Part shown: piece after piece, positions 28,695-38,211 of the stretch
Layout: each line of letters opens with the position of its first letter
How positions within the stretch are numbered: position 1 is the first letter of the stretch
Origin: JBBDIM01 sp040880405
GTDB lineage: Bacteria; Planctomycetota; Planctomycetia; Pirellulales; Pirellulaceae
Direction of reading: 5' to 3'
Length of the DNA stretch: 64,000 nt
NCBI GenBank assembly: GCA_040880405.1
Contig: JBBDIM010000177.1
Span: forward strand, 11,829 to 75,828
Notes under the pieces: model-generated
Told to the model about the DNA's origin: nothing
What the model saw: the letters and a program-made list of their open reading frames with translations, nothing else
Databases searched by the model: none
Made by a program: the position numbers and the translations under genes

Positions 28695-28737
28695 AGTTTT
28701 GCTGGTCCTTGTTGAATTATCTAATCGGCGTTGGGGA

Positions 28738-29433
28738 TCACTGCCGGGCGGCGAGAGATCTTATCAATTCTTCCCGCAAGGCCTGTAACTCGGGACACTG
28801 CACAGAATCGTGCGTGAGCCGAGCCAGCAGGTCTTCAAGATCGGCCCCGTTATCCACATCGTACCAAGGGTCGAGCAGGACGTGTGAGGTGCCGCCACGT
28901 TGGAGTCTGGCAACGGTCTCAGCCAAAACTTCTGAAGTGCTCCAGGGCATGTCCTGGAAAATCTCCAGGTGGAACTTCGACATCCCGATCAGATAATAGC
29001 CGCCATCATGACTCGGCCCGAGGACCACCTCGGTCCTCTCCAGATGGGAAAAGGCGGACTCGATCATCTCCAGCGGCAGGTCGGGACTGTCCGAGCCGAT
29101 CAACACCACCTGTCGATCTTCCGCGGCAAACCGCAACTGGAAAAAGTTGCCCATCCTGGTTCCCAAGTCGCCGGGAGATTGCGGTTCGACCCGCCAACCA
29201 TGTTCCGCAAAGTCGGAAAAATAGTCCCCTTCTCCCGCTGGCCAATGCACTAATGATTTGCAATAACGGAGTGGCGTGAGCCTAGCTAGCAGTTGCCGCA
29301 GGAACAGACCGTACACGTGGGCCGCGGTGTTGTCCCCCAGGGTGACCGCCAGTCGGGTCTTAACCTGGCCAGGCCTGGGGACCTTGGCGAACATCCCCAA
29401 GGTTTGGTGGGTGGGCCGCTGGGAATGAGGCAA
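28738..29433 (-). CDS. TIGR04282-type (DUF2064) glycosyltransferase
   Basis: 231 aa from a proposed TTG 29433. The core begins LGMFAKVPRPGQVKTRLA, as in the family, and contains LIGSDSPDLPLEMI and GPSHDGGYYLIGMSK (nucleotide-sugar site and DGG motif), ending PWYDVDNGADLEDLL. The family is a GT-A fold, often seen in clusters called arsenosugar biosynthesis; that name is by association and the reaction is not settled. The TTG is preceded by AAGGAAATAA within the end of the upstream gene and lies 4 bases past its stop; ATG 29394 (MFAKV) is the alternative but would trim the first strand. Confidence 0.8.
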   Translation of the reverse strand: MPHSQRPTHQTLGMFAKVPRPGQVKTRLAVTLGDNTAAHVYGLFLRQLLARLTPLRYCKSLVHWPAGEGDYFSDFAEHGWRVEPQSPGDLGTRMGNFFQLRFAAEDRQVVLIGSDSPDLPLEMIESAFSHLERTEVVLGPSHDGGYYLIGMSKFHLEIFQDMPWSTSEVLAETVARLQRGGTSHVLLDPWYDVDNGADLEDLLARLTHDSVQCPELQALREELIRSLAARQ

Positions 29434-29437
29434 CGGG

Positions 29438-29764
29438 TTATTTCCTTCGCTTACGTTCGGCGCGGAGCGTGCGTCGGAGCAGGACCGGATCGACTTTTCC
29501 GCGAAAGCGGATTTTGCCCTCGATTTCCACCACGGGGACACAAACGTTAAATCGCTCCCGAAGCTGGGGGTCGGCGTCGATGTCAATTAGAATAGGCTCA
29601 AGCTGCTGCTGACGAACCAGTTCGATCGCATCGTCGCACAAATGACAGCCCGTTCGCGTATAGATGGTGACCTTCGGATCGGCGGAAGATTCGGCACCAA
29701 CCTCCGCCCCGACGCGGGGTGCCTTGAAAACCGACCGAGACAGGAATTCCACGAGACGTTTCAA
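29438..29764 (-). CDS. Glutaredoxin-like thioredoxin-fold protein
   Basis: 108 aa. After a 30-residue N-terminal tail comes a thioredoxin fold: VTIYTRTGCHLCDDAIELV with the redox pair CHLC, the cis-proline motif in VCVPVVEIEGKIRF, and a basic tail (LRAERKRRK). It resembles the DUF836/glutaredoxin-like family of small dithiol proteins. It has a TTG start at 29764 with GGAAAG 7 bases upstream; GTG 29752 is an alternative. First of the leftward trio with the glycosyltransferase and thiO, with which it is nearly contiguous. Confidence 0.75.
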   Translation of the reverse strand: MKRLVEFLSRSVFKAPRVGAEVGAESSADPKVTIYTRTGCHLCDDAIELVRQQQLEPILIDIDADPQLRERFNVCVPVVEIEGKIRFRGKVDPVLLRRTLRAERKRRK

Positions 29765-30032
29765 CAGATGACTTTCCGATGGAGGGGAGTACGGTTTCCG
29801 GTTTATTCATCGTACCGCTGAATTTCCGCCTACCAAACCGGGGCGGATGGGTCCTCCCGCAGTTCCGATTTAAGTTCCGCGAAAAACGAAATTTTGCGGG
29901 AAAGTTTTTGAAACACGCAGGCATTGACGTTAAGATTGGCTCAAGTGCCGTGTTCCGGTGAATCCTGGTGTGGAGAATTCAATTCTTCGCGGCGGGACTG
30001 AATACGGCTACCCCTTGTTACCCGAGAATCGC

Positions 30033-31976
30033 ATGGCAGCGGTCGACTCCGAAAAATTCATTGAATTCGTCGAGCGAAGCAAACTGGTCCCGGAACCTCA
30101 ATTGCGGACAGCAGTGGCTGATCTGCGCGCCGCCCATGGGGGGCAACTTCCGTCCGACTCTAAGGACATCGAGCAGTTTTTCATCGACCGGGATCTGCTG
30201 ACCTCGTGGCACTGCGAGAAACTCGCCAACGGCAAGTACAAGGGTTTCCACCTCTCCAAATATCGCCTGCTAAGCCTGCTGGGCACCGGCGGGATGAGCA
30301 GCGTTTATTTGGCGCAGCATTTGGTGATGAACCGCAAGGTCGCGATCAAGGTATTGCCCCGCCGCCGAGTAAACGACACCTCCTATTTGGCGCGGTTCCA
30401 GTTAGAGGCCCAAGCGGTCGCCCATCTTGACCACCCAAACATCGTCCGCGCCTTCGATATCGATAACGAGGACGACACCCATTACATCGTGATGGAATAC
30501 GTCCCTGGCCAGGACTTTCAGGCTCTCGTGCGGCAATCGGGTGCCACTTCGTTCGCGGCGGCGGCCGACTACATCGCCCAGGCAGCCGATGGCTTGCAGC
30601 ACGCGCATGACAAAGGGGTCATCCACCGCGACATCAAACCGGCCAACCTGCTGCTCGATGACCGGGGGATCGTGAAGATCCTGGACATGGGCTTAGCCCA
30701 GTTCAAGCAGGAAGAGAACAGCTCGCTGACGATCGCGCACGAGGAAAACGTCCTCGGAACGGCCGACTATCTGGCCCCGGAACAAGCGGTGAACAGCCAT
30801 AAAGTCGACCACCGGGTCGATCTCTACAGCCTGGGCTGTTCGCTCTATTACCTGATCGCCGGCCACCCGCCGTTCAACGAGGGAAGCCTGGCCCAGCGGA
30901 TCGCCAAGCATCAAAGCGTCATGCCTCCGCCATTGACCGAAGTCCGGGCCGACTGTCCGCAGTCCCTCTCGGACCTCTGTCAGAAGATGATCGCCAAGCA
31001 GCCGGAAGAGCGTTTCCAATCGGCGGCCGAGGTCGCGCATACGCTCCGCGAGTGGCTGGCGACGCATGGTAAACCGATCTCGATGATCGAAACCAGCGGG
31101 CATTCCGCCAAACGTACCTTCGTCTCCTCGGCGGAGGTCGCTGGTCCCCAGGGTCGCGAGTTTGGCGGTGGCGAGGGGGGTTCTTCTGATATCGGTGAAG
31201 AAGACGATCTACTGCCGCTCGACCTGCGAAAGGACTCTCCCTCTTCCAGCAGCTTCGATCCGGCCTACTCGGAAGATTCCTTGCCAGACGATACGGTCAA
31301 CCAAAAAACAACCGATACCAACCCTCGGCGGGCCCCAAAATCCAATCCCGCGATCACCCACGAAGGTTCCGCGGCTCAAAAAGGGCTCGACTCTCCGAAA
31401 CCGGCAACGCCCAAACCGGGCTCTCGAAAAGGGAGCACCGCGGGGCAGCCTTCCGCTTCTCGTTCGGCCACGAGTTCGCGGAAGAAGGTTGAGGGACAAT
31501 CCAGTCCAGGTTCAAGCCCCAGCCGGGTCAAGGACTCTCCATCACGGCCCTCGGCCAAAAGTTCCGCTGGCAATTTGTCCGACAAGCCGAGCAGCCTGTC
31601 TGGCGCACAGGCCAAATCCGGCAAGCAGTCCGCCGCTCCCCCGGCGCGTGAGGGGGGAGTTGGAAGTTCAAAAAAATCGGGCGGCTCTGGCAAACAGCCG
31701 ACCACCCCGCGGCCCGAGATCAAGCTGCCGCCGATTGGCCCCTCGTCCGGATCGAACCTTTATTCCCAGGCCAAGGACCCACTAGCTTCCGACTTACCGC
31801 CGATCGATAGCTCGAAGACCACGCTCCTTTCCTCCGAGGTGATTCGCCAACGGGCACTGGAACAGGCTCAAGGCAAAAAGGGGAAGACCGATTTCAACAA
31901 ATTGGTCCCGCTGATCGTGTGGTGCTTTGTCGGCTTGATCGCGCTCATCCTCGTGCTGGCTACGGTTCTTTATTAG
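30033..31976 (+). CDS. Membrane-anchored serine/threonine protein kinase
   Basis: 647 aa. An N-terminal 75-residue helical segment (KFIEFVERSKLVPEPQLRTA) of the planctomycete kinase type, then a Hanks-type kinase domain at 77-340: glycine loop LGTGGMSSVY, VAIK (K105), HRDIKPAN (D200), DMG in place of DFG (218-220), GTADYLAPEQA. Residues 350-600 are a Ser/Pro/Lys-rich disordered linker and one membrane helix lies near the C-terminus (LIVWCFVGLIALILVLATVL). Unusually the protein ends at the membrane, with no extracytoplasmic sensor domain. A longer start at GTG 29958 is possible. Confidence 0.9.
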   Translation: MAAVDSEKFIEFVERSKLVPEPQLRTAVADLRAAHGGQLPSDSKDIEQFFIDRDLLTSWHCEKLANGKYKGFHLSKYRLLSLLGTGGMSSVYLAQHLVMNRKVAIKVLPRRRVNDTSYLARFQLEAQAVAHLDHPNIVRAFDIDNEDDTHYIVMEYVPGQDFQALVRQSGATSFAAAADYIAQAADGLQHAHDKGVIHRDIKPANLLLDDRGIVKILDMGLAQFKQEENSSLTIAHEENVLGTADYLAPEQAVNSHKVDHRVDLYSLGCSLYYLIAGHPPFNEGSLAQRIAKHQSVMPPPLTEVRADCPQSLSDLCQKMIAKQPEERFQSAAEVAHTLREWLATHGKPISMIETSGHSAKRTFVSSAEVAGPQGREFGGGEGGSSDIGEEDDLLPLDLRKDSPSSSSFDPAYSEDSLPDDTVNQKTTDTNPRRAPKSNPAITHEGSAAQKGLDSPKPATPKPGSRKGSTAGQPSASRSATSSRKKVEGQSSPGSSPSRVKDSPSRPSAKSSAGNLSDKPSSLSGAQAKSGKQSAAPPAREGGVGSSKKSGGSGKQPTTPRPEIKLPPIGPSSGSNLYSQAKDPLASDLPPIDSSKTTLLSSEVIRQRALEQAQGKKGKTDFNKLVPLIVWCFVGLIALILVLATVLY

Positions 31977-32470
31977 CGCGGCGCACCCTCCGGTTGCGAT
32001 TCTTGTTTAGAAATCTCGCGTTGCTTCCCGCGCACTCTCTCAGCAGCCGACAGTCCCATTTTCGGAAGGTCGTCGCCTGATGCACGTCCATTCTGCCGTC
32101 GATCCCGGAAGCACTTCACCACCCCTCTGGGTGCAACCAAACAGCCTGATAACACCACCAAATCGCCCCCTCCATGGGCGAACTTAGTGCGGGCAGACCG
32201 GCTCGCGCCGGTCTTTTTCCGGCGCAACCCCTTTCCCACAAGCCACTTAAACAAACAGCTTGAAAAGGCCCTCGCGGCGCACGTAGGATAGGGTTGTTGA
32301 GCGAGGCCATTCGCAAGGCCCAACCGCTGAACGACCCGGTAGCATCTCACTGAACCTTGACCCGAACGGTCGGCAACCTGAGCAGCGAGAGTCGACCGGC
32401 GGTAATTCCCCTATGACGACCCCGGTTTGAAGTACGGATTGCGTTCCATCCATTCACGAGTTTCAGTCCC
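31977..32470. other. Gene-free stretch after the kinase
   Basis: 494 bases with no convincing ORF on either strand. It carries an intrinsic terminator at 32195-32218; nothing else is recognised. Confidence 0.5.
32195..32218 (+). terminator. Intrinsic terminator
   Basis: Stem AGACCGGC (32195-32202), loop TCGC, complement 32207-32214, followed by T's to 32218. It would end the kinase transcript about 220 bases after its stop. Confidence 0.7.
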
Positions 32471-33184
32471 ATGTCACGCGCGTCCCGCAGAGGCGGATCC
32501 ATTTCGAAGCTCACCAGACCGGCAGCCGCCTCGCGCGACTTCCGGGTTCCTGGTCAATTCGGAAAGCGCGCTCGTGGCGAACGAAACAACGCACCCAAGG
32601 GTGGATTCTGTCCGCCGGAGGATTGGCACGAACCGCTCGGTGATACGCGACATCACTATCGCGTGATTCATCAAGACGCCGGTGAGGGTTTCATTCACGT
32701 CCTGACCGAGCAAGAGATTCGCGATCGGCTAGCGGAGCTACCCGCCTGGATGGTGGAAGACCTGGAGGTGGTGCAACTCAGCAAGCTAACGCGGAAGAAG
32801 CTTAGCTTCCCCTGCTATGGCATGCAGTGGGGCGCGGCGATCTATCTTTATCCGATGGATGAAACCTTGATCGAGTACTTCCCGCATCCGCCCCGTCCCG
32901 CTCAAGAGGTGGAAGCGGGGATGTTCGGGGCCCACTGGGAACAAGGGGAAGAAGGATTCTGGAAACTGATTTGGGATGAGAAGTCGATCAAGGACTTCTA
33001 TCTTAACAACGTGCTCATTCATGAGTTGGGTCATTTGCTCGATGATCGGAACAACAACTACGCGGCGCGAGAACGGTACGCGGAGTGGTTCGCGATCGAG
33101 TATGGCTATCGTCCCACGCGCCGCAAGCTGTTAGCGGCCAAAGCGGTGAAGAAAACGGTCCAACGTCGGCACCATAAGGCCTGA
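32471..33184 (+). CDS. Zincin-like putative metalloprotease (HExxH)
   Basis: 237 aa, no signal peptide. The first 60 residues are basic and disordered. Residues about 65-180 are an unrecognised beta-rich region (FIHVLTEQEIRDRLAELPAW). HELGH at about 184-188 is the zinc motif, with a downstream candidate third ligand in RERYAEWFAIEYGYRP, the usual gluzincin spacing (Glu about 20-25 residues later). The C-terminus is strongly basic (KAVKKTVQRRHHKA), which suggests nucleic-acid or membrane contact. I do not recognise a named family. It stands alone, between the kinase and the cytochrome gene. Confidence 0.6.
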   Translation: MSRASRRGGSISKLTRPAAASRDFRVPGQFGKRARGERNNAPKGGFCPPEDWHEPLGDTRHHYRVIHQDAGEGFIHVLTEQEIRDRLAELPAWMVEDLEVVQLSKLTRKKLSFPCYGMQWGAAIYLYPMDETLIEYFPHPPRPAQEVEAGMFGAHWEQGEEGFWKLIWDEKSIKDFYLNNVLIHELGHLLDDRNNNYAARERYAEWFAIEYGYRPTRRKLLAAKAVKKTVQRRHHKA

Positions 33185-33418
33185 TCTAATCCGGTTGCGC
33201 CCCGTTCTTTTTCGAAGGGGAACCTCTAAATTCGGCATCACCGAACATTACCTGGGTACATTGAGGCGTTTTACTCGTTATCAATGCATGCGATCGGGGC
33301 GGATTCTGGCTACGATAACGGAAGCGTACCGCCCACCTTACCGGCGACAATTGCAATCGACCTGGCTTGGCGCTGTCGGTCGCCGCGAGATTACGATTCC
33401 AGCGAAGAGGAACGGAAG

Positions 33419-35350
33419 ATGATGTTTTGGACTCCAGTTGCTCAATCAACCCTGGCTCGGATTGGCTGGGGGCTGGTAGGGATTGCGCTTTTGGTCACGA
33501 CCGGCATCGCCCACGGGGCTCCCACCAACGAGCAGAAGCAAGAGATCCAAAGCTTGCGGACGGAGTCGCGTAAGGCGACCAACCTGATCAAGCAGGGCAA
33601 GATCACAGAGTCGGTTGAGGTGATGCGATCTGTGCAGGAGCGACTGGAGAAGCTCTCCCAAGGGGGCAATGTCGCGGAAATCGCCGCCGATCTCGACCAA
33701 TTGGTCGAGGCGTTCTCGTTTAGCCACGGCGTGTTGGAACTGGAAGGGTACACCCTCAAGCCGCTATCGGCCGCCAAGGCGATGGGCGGAATGGATGCCA
33801 TGGCGGGACCCGCCGCACCAGGCACTGGACCGGTTCCCCTTCCCACAATGTTCCCGGCCGCCCAGTTGAGTTTTACTCGGCACATCGCCCCGATCCTGAT
33901 CGCGCGGTGCGGTAACTGCCATGTCACGGGAAGCCGCGGCGGGTTTAGCGCGTCCAATTTCGCGGCCCTCATGCGGGGCACGCAGGCGGGTGTGGTGATC
34001 TTCCCAGGAGACGACTCCGGTAGCCGTTTGATCGAGACCATCGAATCGGGCGACATGCCCCGCGGCGGCGGACAGGTATCACCTGCCGAGTTAACCGCGC
34101 TCAAAACCTGGATTAAGGAAGGGGCGGCGTTCGATGGGTCTGACCCCCAGACTAGCATCAGCCAAGGGGGCGGGGCAGCGACACCGGCAATGCCGCGACT
34201 CGAAGTGACGGTCGCCACCGGCAACGAGAAAACCAGCTTCGGGCGCGATGTCGCCGGGATCTTTCAAAATCGCTGCGTCAGTTGCCACAATGCCAATAAC
34301 GACGGCGGCAATCTCAGTATGGAAAGTTTCACCCGGTTCCTCCGTGGCGGTGATAGCGGGGCTCCGATCGTCCCCGGCAAACCGGCCGAGAGCATGCTGG
34401 TCAAACTGATCAAGGCGGAGGCACCCGGCGACCGGATGCCCCGCAATGGTCCCGCCTTGTCCGCCGAGGAGATCGCGAAGATCGAATCGTGGATCGCCGA
34501 AGGGGCCGCGTTCGATGGAGATAACCCCGGTTCCTCGATGGCGCGGACCCACACCTTTACCAAAGCCCTTGAGGCCTCGCATGATGAACTGTTGGCGATG
34601 CGCGAGACATCCAGCGCGACGAAATGGGAGTTGGGGCTGCCCAATGTTGAATCGGCAAAGATCGAATCGGAACACTTTCTGGTCTACAGCATTTCGGGAG
34701 AGGAGGCCGCGAAAGAGTTGGGCGAGCAAGCCGATAAGGTCGCCGATCGCGTTCGGGGACTCCTGAAAGCGCCCGCCAACCAGCCACTCATCAAGGGTCG
34801 GATGACGTTCTACTTCCTTCGCCAACGGTACGACTACGCCGAGTTCGGCAACATGGTCGAGCGGCGCGAGATCCCCTCCGACTGGCGCGGACACTGGTGG
34901 TATGACGTGACCGACGCCTATGCCGCGGTCCAAATCCCTACCCAGGCCGATTACGATCTGGATACCCTTTTGGCCCAGCAAATCGCCGGGGCCCATGTCG
35001 CCTCAATCGGGGATGGTCGCGTACCGCGGTGGTTCTCGGAGGGAGCCGCTCGCGTCATCGCCTCTCGGTTCAACGCCAAAGATGTCCGCGTCACCCAGTG
35101 GAATGACAGCCTTTCCTCGTCGGTCGCATCACTCGAAAAAGCGGATGACTTCCTCCGCAGCCGACTCTCGCCAGAGCAAAATGACGTGGTGAGTTACGGC
35201 TTCATGAAGGCGATCATGGGACGGGGCAACGGCTTCGAAACAACGCTAGGGCACCTGCGAGAGGGGGACCGCTTCGAATCCGCCTTCCAGAAGGGGTTTA
35301 AATACTCCCCGGCGGAAATGGCCGCCTGGTGGGTTCCGACCGTGAAGTAG
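33419..35350 (+). CDS. Exported planctomycete cytochrome c fused to a peptidase-like domain
   Basis: 643 aa. Signal peptide to about residue 36. A helical segment at 38-110 is followed by two copies of a planctomycete PSCyt-type cytochrome module: RHIAPILIARCGNCH with haem motif near 164-168, and GIFQNRCVSCH near 286-290; each module ends MPRGGGQVSP/MPRNGPALSA plus LKTWIKEGAAFDG or IESWIAEGAAFDG. From about residue 395 comes a different domain (EHFLVYSISGEEAAKELGEQ, then RWFSEGAARVIASRF) resembling peptidase-MA-like domains but without the HExxH motif. The tandem ATG (33419, 33422) follows GAGGAAC. Probably periplasmic; function unknown. Confidence 0.75.
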   Translation: MMFWTPVAQSTLARIGWGLVGIALLVTTGIAHGAPTNEQKQEIQSLRTESRKATNLIKQGKITESVEVMRSVQERLEKLSQGGNVAEIAADLDQLVEAFSFSHGVLELEGYTLKPLSAAKAMGGMDAMAGPAAPGTGPVPLPTMFPAAQLSFTRHIAPILIARCGNCHVTGSRGGFSASNFAALMRGTQAGVVIFPGDDSGSRLIETIESGDMPRGGGQVSPAELTALKTWIKEGAAFDGSDPQTSISQGGGAATPAMPRLEVTVATGNEKTSFGRDVAGIFQNRCVSCHNANNDGGNLSMESFTRFLRGGDSGAPIVPGKPAESMLVKLIKAEAPGDRMPRNGPALSAEEIAKIESWIAEGAAFDGDNPGSSMARTHTFTKALEASHDELLAMRETSSATKWELGLPNVESAKIESEHFLVYSISGEEAAKELGEQADKVADRVRGLLKAPANQPLIKGRMTFYFLRQRYDYAEFGNMVERREIPSDWRGHWWYDVTDAYAAVQIPTQADYDLDTLLAQQIAGAHVASIGDGRVPRWFSEGAARVIASRFNAKDVRVTQWNDSLSSSVASLEKADDFLRSRLSPEQNDVVSYGFMKAIMGRGNGFETTLGHLREGDRFESAFQKGFKYSPAEMAAWWVPTVK

Positions 35351-35385
35351 CCCTGGGAGTCGAAACTCCCCGTGTTCGTGCAACG

Positions 35386-35420
35386 AGAGCCATCCTGGGG
35401 CACCCAGGATGGCTCTTTTT
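35386..35420 (+). terminator. Intrinsic terminator after the cytochrome gene
   Basis: Perfect 14-bp stem (35386-35399 and 35403-35416), loop GCA, then T's to 35420. 36 bases past the stop codon. Confidence 0.9.
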
Positions 35421-35658
35421 ACATTCCCATGCGGTCATTGGGGACGGGGAAGCGATTCCCCGGAGACAAGCACCCCAGGCCCACTATGCCCCCCATTCCA
35501 CATAATCGGAATTTTCACCTAAATCGTTTCAAGCGGCATCGGTCCGTTGGACGATGAACGTGAGGAATTGGAGGAATTTCGGTGGTTGCGGGAATCGACG
35601 TGATCCCACCCCAACTCCCCTCCAGCCACTCAACTTGCGCCTTGAAGGTGACCTTAGG

Positions 35659-36153
35659 ATGACCAATCGCCTCCCCACGTTCACCCTGCCTGCCTTGCTG
35701 ATGGTCCTGTCGGGGCTCGGCTGCCAAACGTTTTCAAACTCTGGCCCGGATGTCGCCGAGGTCGGCGGTGACATGCCCCAGCAGCCAATGATTATGGTCG
35801 AGATGCAATCGGGCGAGTCGACCCAAAAGTCGGTGAAACTCCCACTCGCCTCGGCCCCAACGCTCCAAGCGGCGGTCGAGCAGTCCAAGGCCGATCACAG
35901 ATTCAAACGATTCCACATCGCGATTTCGCGACTCCCGCAAAATTCAGGTGGCCAGCCGCAAACCCTCGTCTCGAAGTACGACCATGTCAGCAACAAAATC
36001 CCGTTCGATAGCGACTACGCCTTGCGTCCTGGCGATCGTGTGGTGATCGTCGAGGATAAGTCCAGCGTCGTCGACGACATGCTGGGTAGTTTCCTGAACC
36101 CCATGCGTGCCCTCACCGGCTCTGGCCAAGCCAACCGGTCGCCGTTTCAATAG
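35659..36153 (+). CDS. Small lipoprotein, hypothetical
   Basis: 164 aa. Lipoprotein signal MTNRLPTFTLPALLMVLSGLGC with acceptor Cys22. The mature domain (PLASAPTLQAAVEQS, RFKRFHIAISR, ALRPGDRVVIVEDKSSVVDD) looks like a SLBB or ubiquitin-like beta-grasp, as in polysaccharide-export proteins, but I cannot assign it firmly. ATG 35659 follows GAAGGTGA by 8 bases; the open frame extends to 35554 without a better start. Single-gene unit between two terminators. Confidence 0.65.
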   Translation: MTNRLPTFTLPALLMVLSGLGCQTFSNSGPDVAEVGGDMPQQPMIMVEMQSGESTQKSVKLPLASAPTLQAAVEQSKADHRFKRFHIAISRLPQNSGGQPQTLVSKYDHVSNKIPFDSDYALRPGDRVVIVEDKSSVVDDMLGSFLNPMRALTGSGQANRSPFQ

Positions 36154-36161
36154 CGGGGTGC

Positions 36162-36193
36162 CATGCCCACGCCCTTCAACGTGGGCATGTTTT
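36162..36193 (+). terminator. Intrinsic terminator after the lipoprotein
   Basis: Stem CATGCCCACG (36162-36171), 8-base loop, complement 36180-36189, then TTTT. 8 bases after the stop. Confidence 0.8.
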
Positions 36194-36242
36194 AGCGGGC
36201 AACCTCACCAGAGCGTCACATGCCGACAAGTCGCCGCTTCGC

Positions 36243-37955
36243 CTAATCCGCCACCCGCCAGCGGGCGTGAAACAGCCACACCATCAGCCCAAACAGAATG
36301 ACGTTGAGCCCGCCGCTCAAGGCCACGTACCCGAAAAACCGCGGCCAGTCTCCCTCACGGGTCAGCCGGTCATCCTGCTGTGATTCGACAGGGATATCCC
36401 AAATGGCCGCAAAGGGGCTGACCATCGTCAAGTCGCGGCTGAATCGCATGAGCGGGGTTGCGGGCATCTCCCGCTCCCTTTCGCTGCCTAGCGTTTCCGA
36501 GACTCCCGGCGACGCGTCAACCTCCGCGACTACCGCCTCCTCAGGTGGTGCCGCGGCTAACTCCGCGAAGTATTGCAGCGCCAGCGTTCCGCCAAATAGG
36601 ACGATGATCACGCCGTAGGTGCAGATCTGACTGTGGACCGTCTTCCGGAACATCACCGAGCAGAACAGCCCCAGCATGCTGGTCGTGACACAGGTGATCG
36701 CGACCACCAACAGATACGCCAGCACCGAGGGGATATTGTACCAATAGTGCATCACCATCACGCAGGCCAGCAGCACCGGCCACAGCAAGAAGGCGGTCAA
36801 TACGGCCGAAACCCGGAACCCGGCGAGCAGCTTGGCCGAGAGGATCTGCCAGGGTGAAATCTCGGTGGTCAGCAGCAGGTCCAAGGTTTCTCGTTCCCTT
36901 TCGGAGGTGATACTCCCGGCTGAAAAGACCGGCCCCACCATGATGTTGAAGATCAGCACATACGCGATGTACAGTGGGGCCAAATGCGGAAACCAGTAGA
37001 GGTAAAACCCCATCGGGATGATCGCCAAGATCATGCTCACCTGGATTACCACCCGTAGCATGAGCGTCCCTTGGGCGAAGATCTCGCTGTGCAGCTCTTT
37101 CTCGTAAACCGGATTGGCGTGGTCCTCCAAAAGTTGCGTCCGCTTGGGTGGGGCGAACAGCCGATCGGGGAATTGATCGCGCTGAATCACCAACCCAATC
37201 GCTTGCTCCGCCTCCTGATCCAAATCGACCACTTCCTTCCCCTCGCTCCCCAAGTCCCGCGGGTAGAGCAGTCGCTCCGCCGTGACGAAGAACAACAGGC
37301 TGATGGTCACCAGCGAGGCGACTGGCACCATCACCAGCAAAATCCAGAGCCGGATACTCGCGTAATCCTCCATGATCTGCCAGAACATCGCGCCGCTCAG
37401 GGCGATCGGCAAAATCAACAGGTAGGAGACCACCAAAGAAGAGGCACTCCGCTGAAAAAACCCACTACAGGCAACCGTAATCATCCCGAACGTCGCCACG
37501 CTGAGCATCAGAATCAAATAACCCGCCAACACCTCATACAGCGATACCCCGCCCAGCGGCAGGCAGAGCATCACGATCGGCAAGGAGGTAAAGATCAACA
37601 GGGCCAAATGAGCCAAAGCCGCGAAGAGTTTGCCGATGACAATCGCCCCCGGCCGCAAGGGGCTGGCCAGCAGCATTTCATAGGTTTTCCGCTCTTTTTC
37701 GCCGGTTAGAGTCCCGGCAGCGAAACTCGGCACCATGAGCGACGCCAGCACGAACTGCCCCAGAAACAGCAGATCGAACAACCGCCGGGCCGCTTCCTGA
37801 TCCTGCGAAAGATCCAACCGCTCGACCTGCGGCCAAGCAAAATAAACAATCGCGGCCAGCAAAACCTGGTAGGCCAACAGCAGCAAAAACGCCCGGAATG
37901 TGCGGAGGTTCACCAGCAATTCACGCTGGAGAACCGGATTTTCCATGAGGTACAT
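36243..37955 (-). CDS. ABC-2 type transporter permease
   Basis: 570 aa with about 12 membrane segments in two related halves. Each half begins with NPVLQRELLVNLRT / NPVYEKELHSEIF, a typical ABC-2 permease N-terminal amphipathic segment, and has GTLTGEKERKTYEMLLASPL / GSITSERERETLDLLLTTEI, the conserved cytoplasmic loop. So it is a tandem fusion of two permease units. Gene for the ATPase is not adjacent. It diverges from the double-vWA gene; in many planctomycetes permease, ATPase and vWA genes occur together. The start is ATG 37955 (MYLMENP) or ATG 37946. Exported substrate unknown. Confidence 0.8.
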   Translation of the reverse strand: MYLMENPVLQRELLVNLRTFRAFLLLLAYQVLLAAIVYFAWPQVERLDLSQDQEAARRLFDLLFLGQFVLASLMVPSFAAGTLTGEKERKTYEMLLASPLRPGAIVIGKLFAALAHLALLIFTSLPIVMLCLPLGGVSLYEVLAGYLILMLSVATFGMITVACSGFFQRSASSLVVSYLLILPIALSGAMFWQIMEDYASIRLWILLVMVPVASLVTISLLFFVTAERLLYPRDLGSEGKEVVDLDQEAEQAIGLVIQRDQFPDRLFAPPKRTQLLEDHANPVYEKELHSEIFAQGTLMLRVVIQVSMILAIIPMGFYLYWFPHLAPLYIAYVLIFNIMVGPVFSAGSITSERERETLDLLLTTEISPWQILSAKLLAGFRVSAVLTAFLLWPVLLACVMVMHYWYNIPSVLAYLLVVAITCVTTSMLGLFCSVMFRKTVHSQICTYGVIIVLFGGTLALQYFAELAAAPPEEAVVAEVDASPGVSETLGSEREREMPATPLMRFSRDLTMVSPFAAIWDIPVESQQDDRLTREGDWPRFFGYVALSGGLNVILFGLMVWLFHARWRVAD

Positions 37956-38211
37956 GCCGGTTCGTCTGGGCTCCGGGATCAAGGGTGTCGTCTCGCGGTG
38001 AATGCCCCGATTGTAGCGAGCTTCGCCGGGCGAGGCGCTATCTTGCCTCTCGCCGTGCTTAATTTTTTCCTCCGTGCCCGCATCGCTTTAGGCCGCTACA
38101 ATGAGGCAATGCGATTTGGGCCCGGCCACGGTCGGCTCGTGTCGTTTCACAATCGTTCCGTTTCGACCTGTCCCGGCACCCCCTGGGTGTCCTCCCGAAG
38201 GCGACCAAGCG

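Noticed and set aside
31973..32350. Minus-strand ORF of 125 aa after the kinase gene
   Set aside because: Contains the terminator hairpin and has no protein-like composition.
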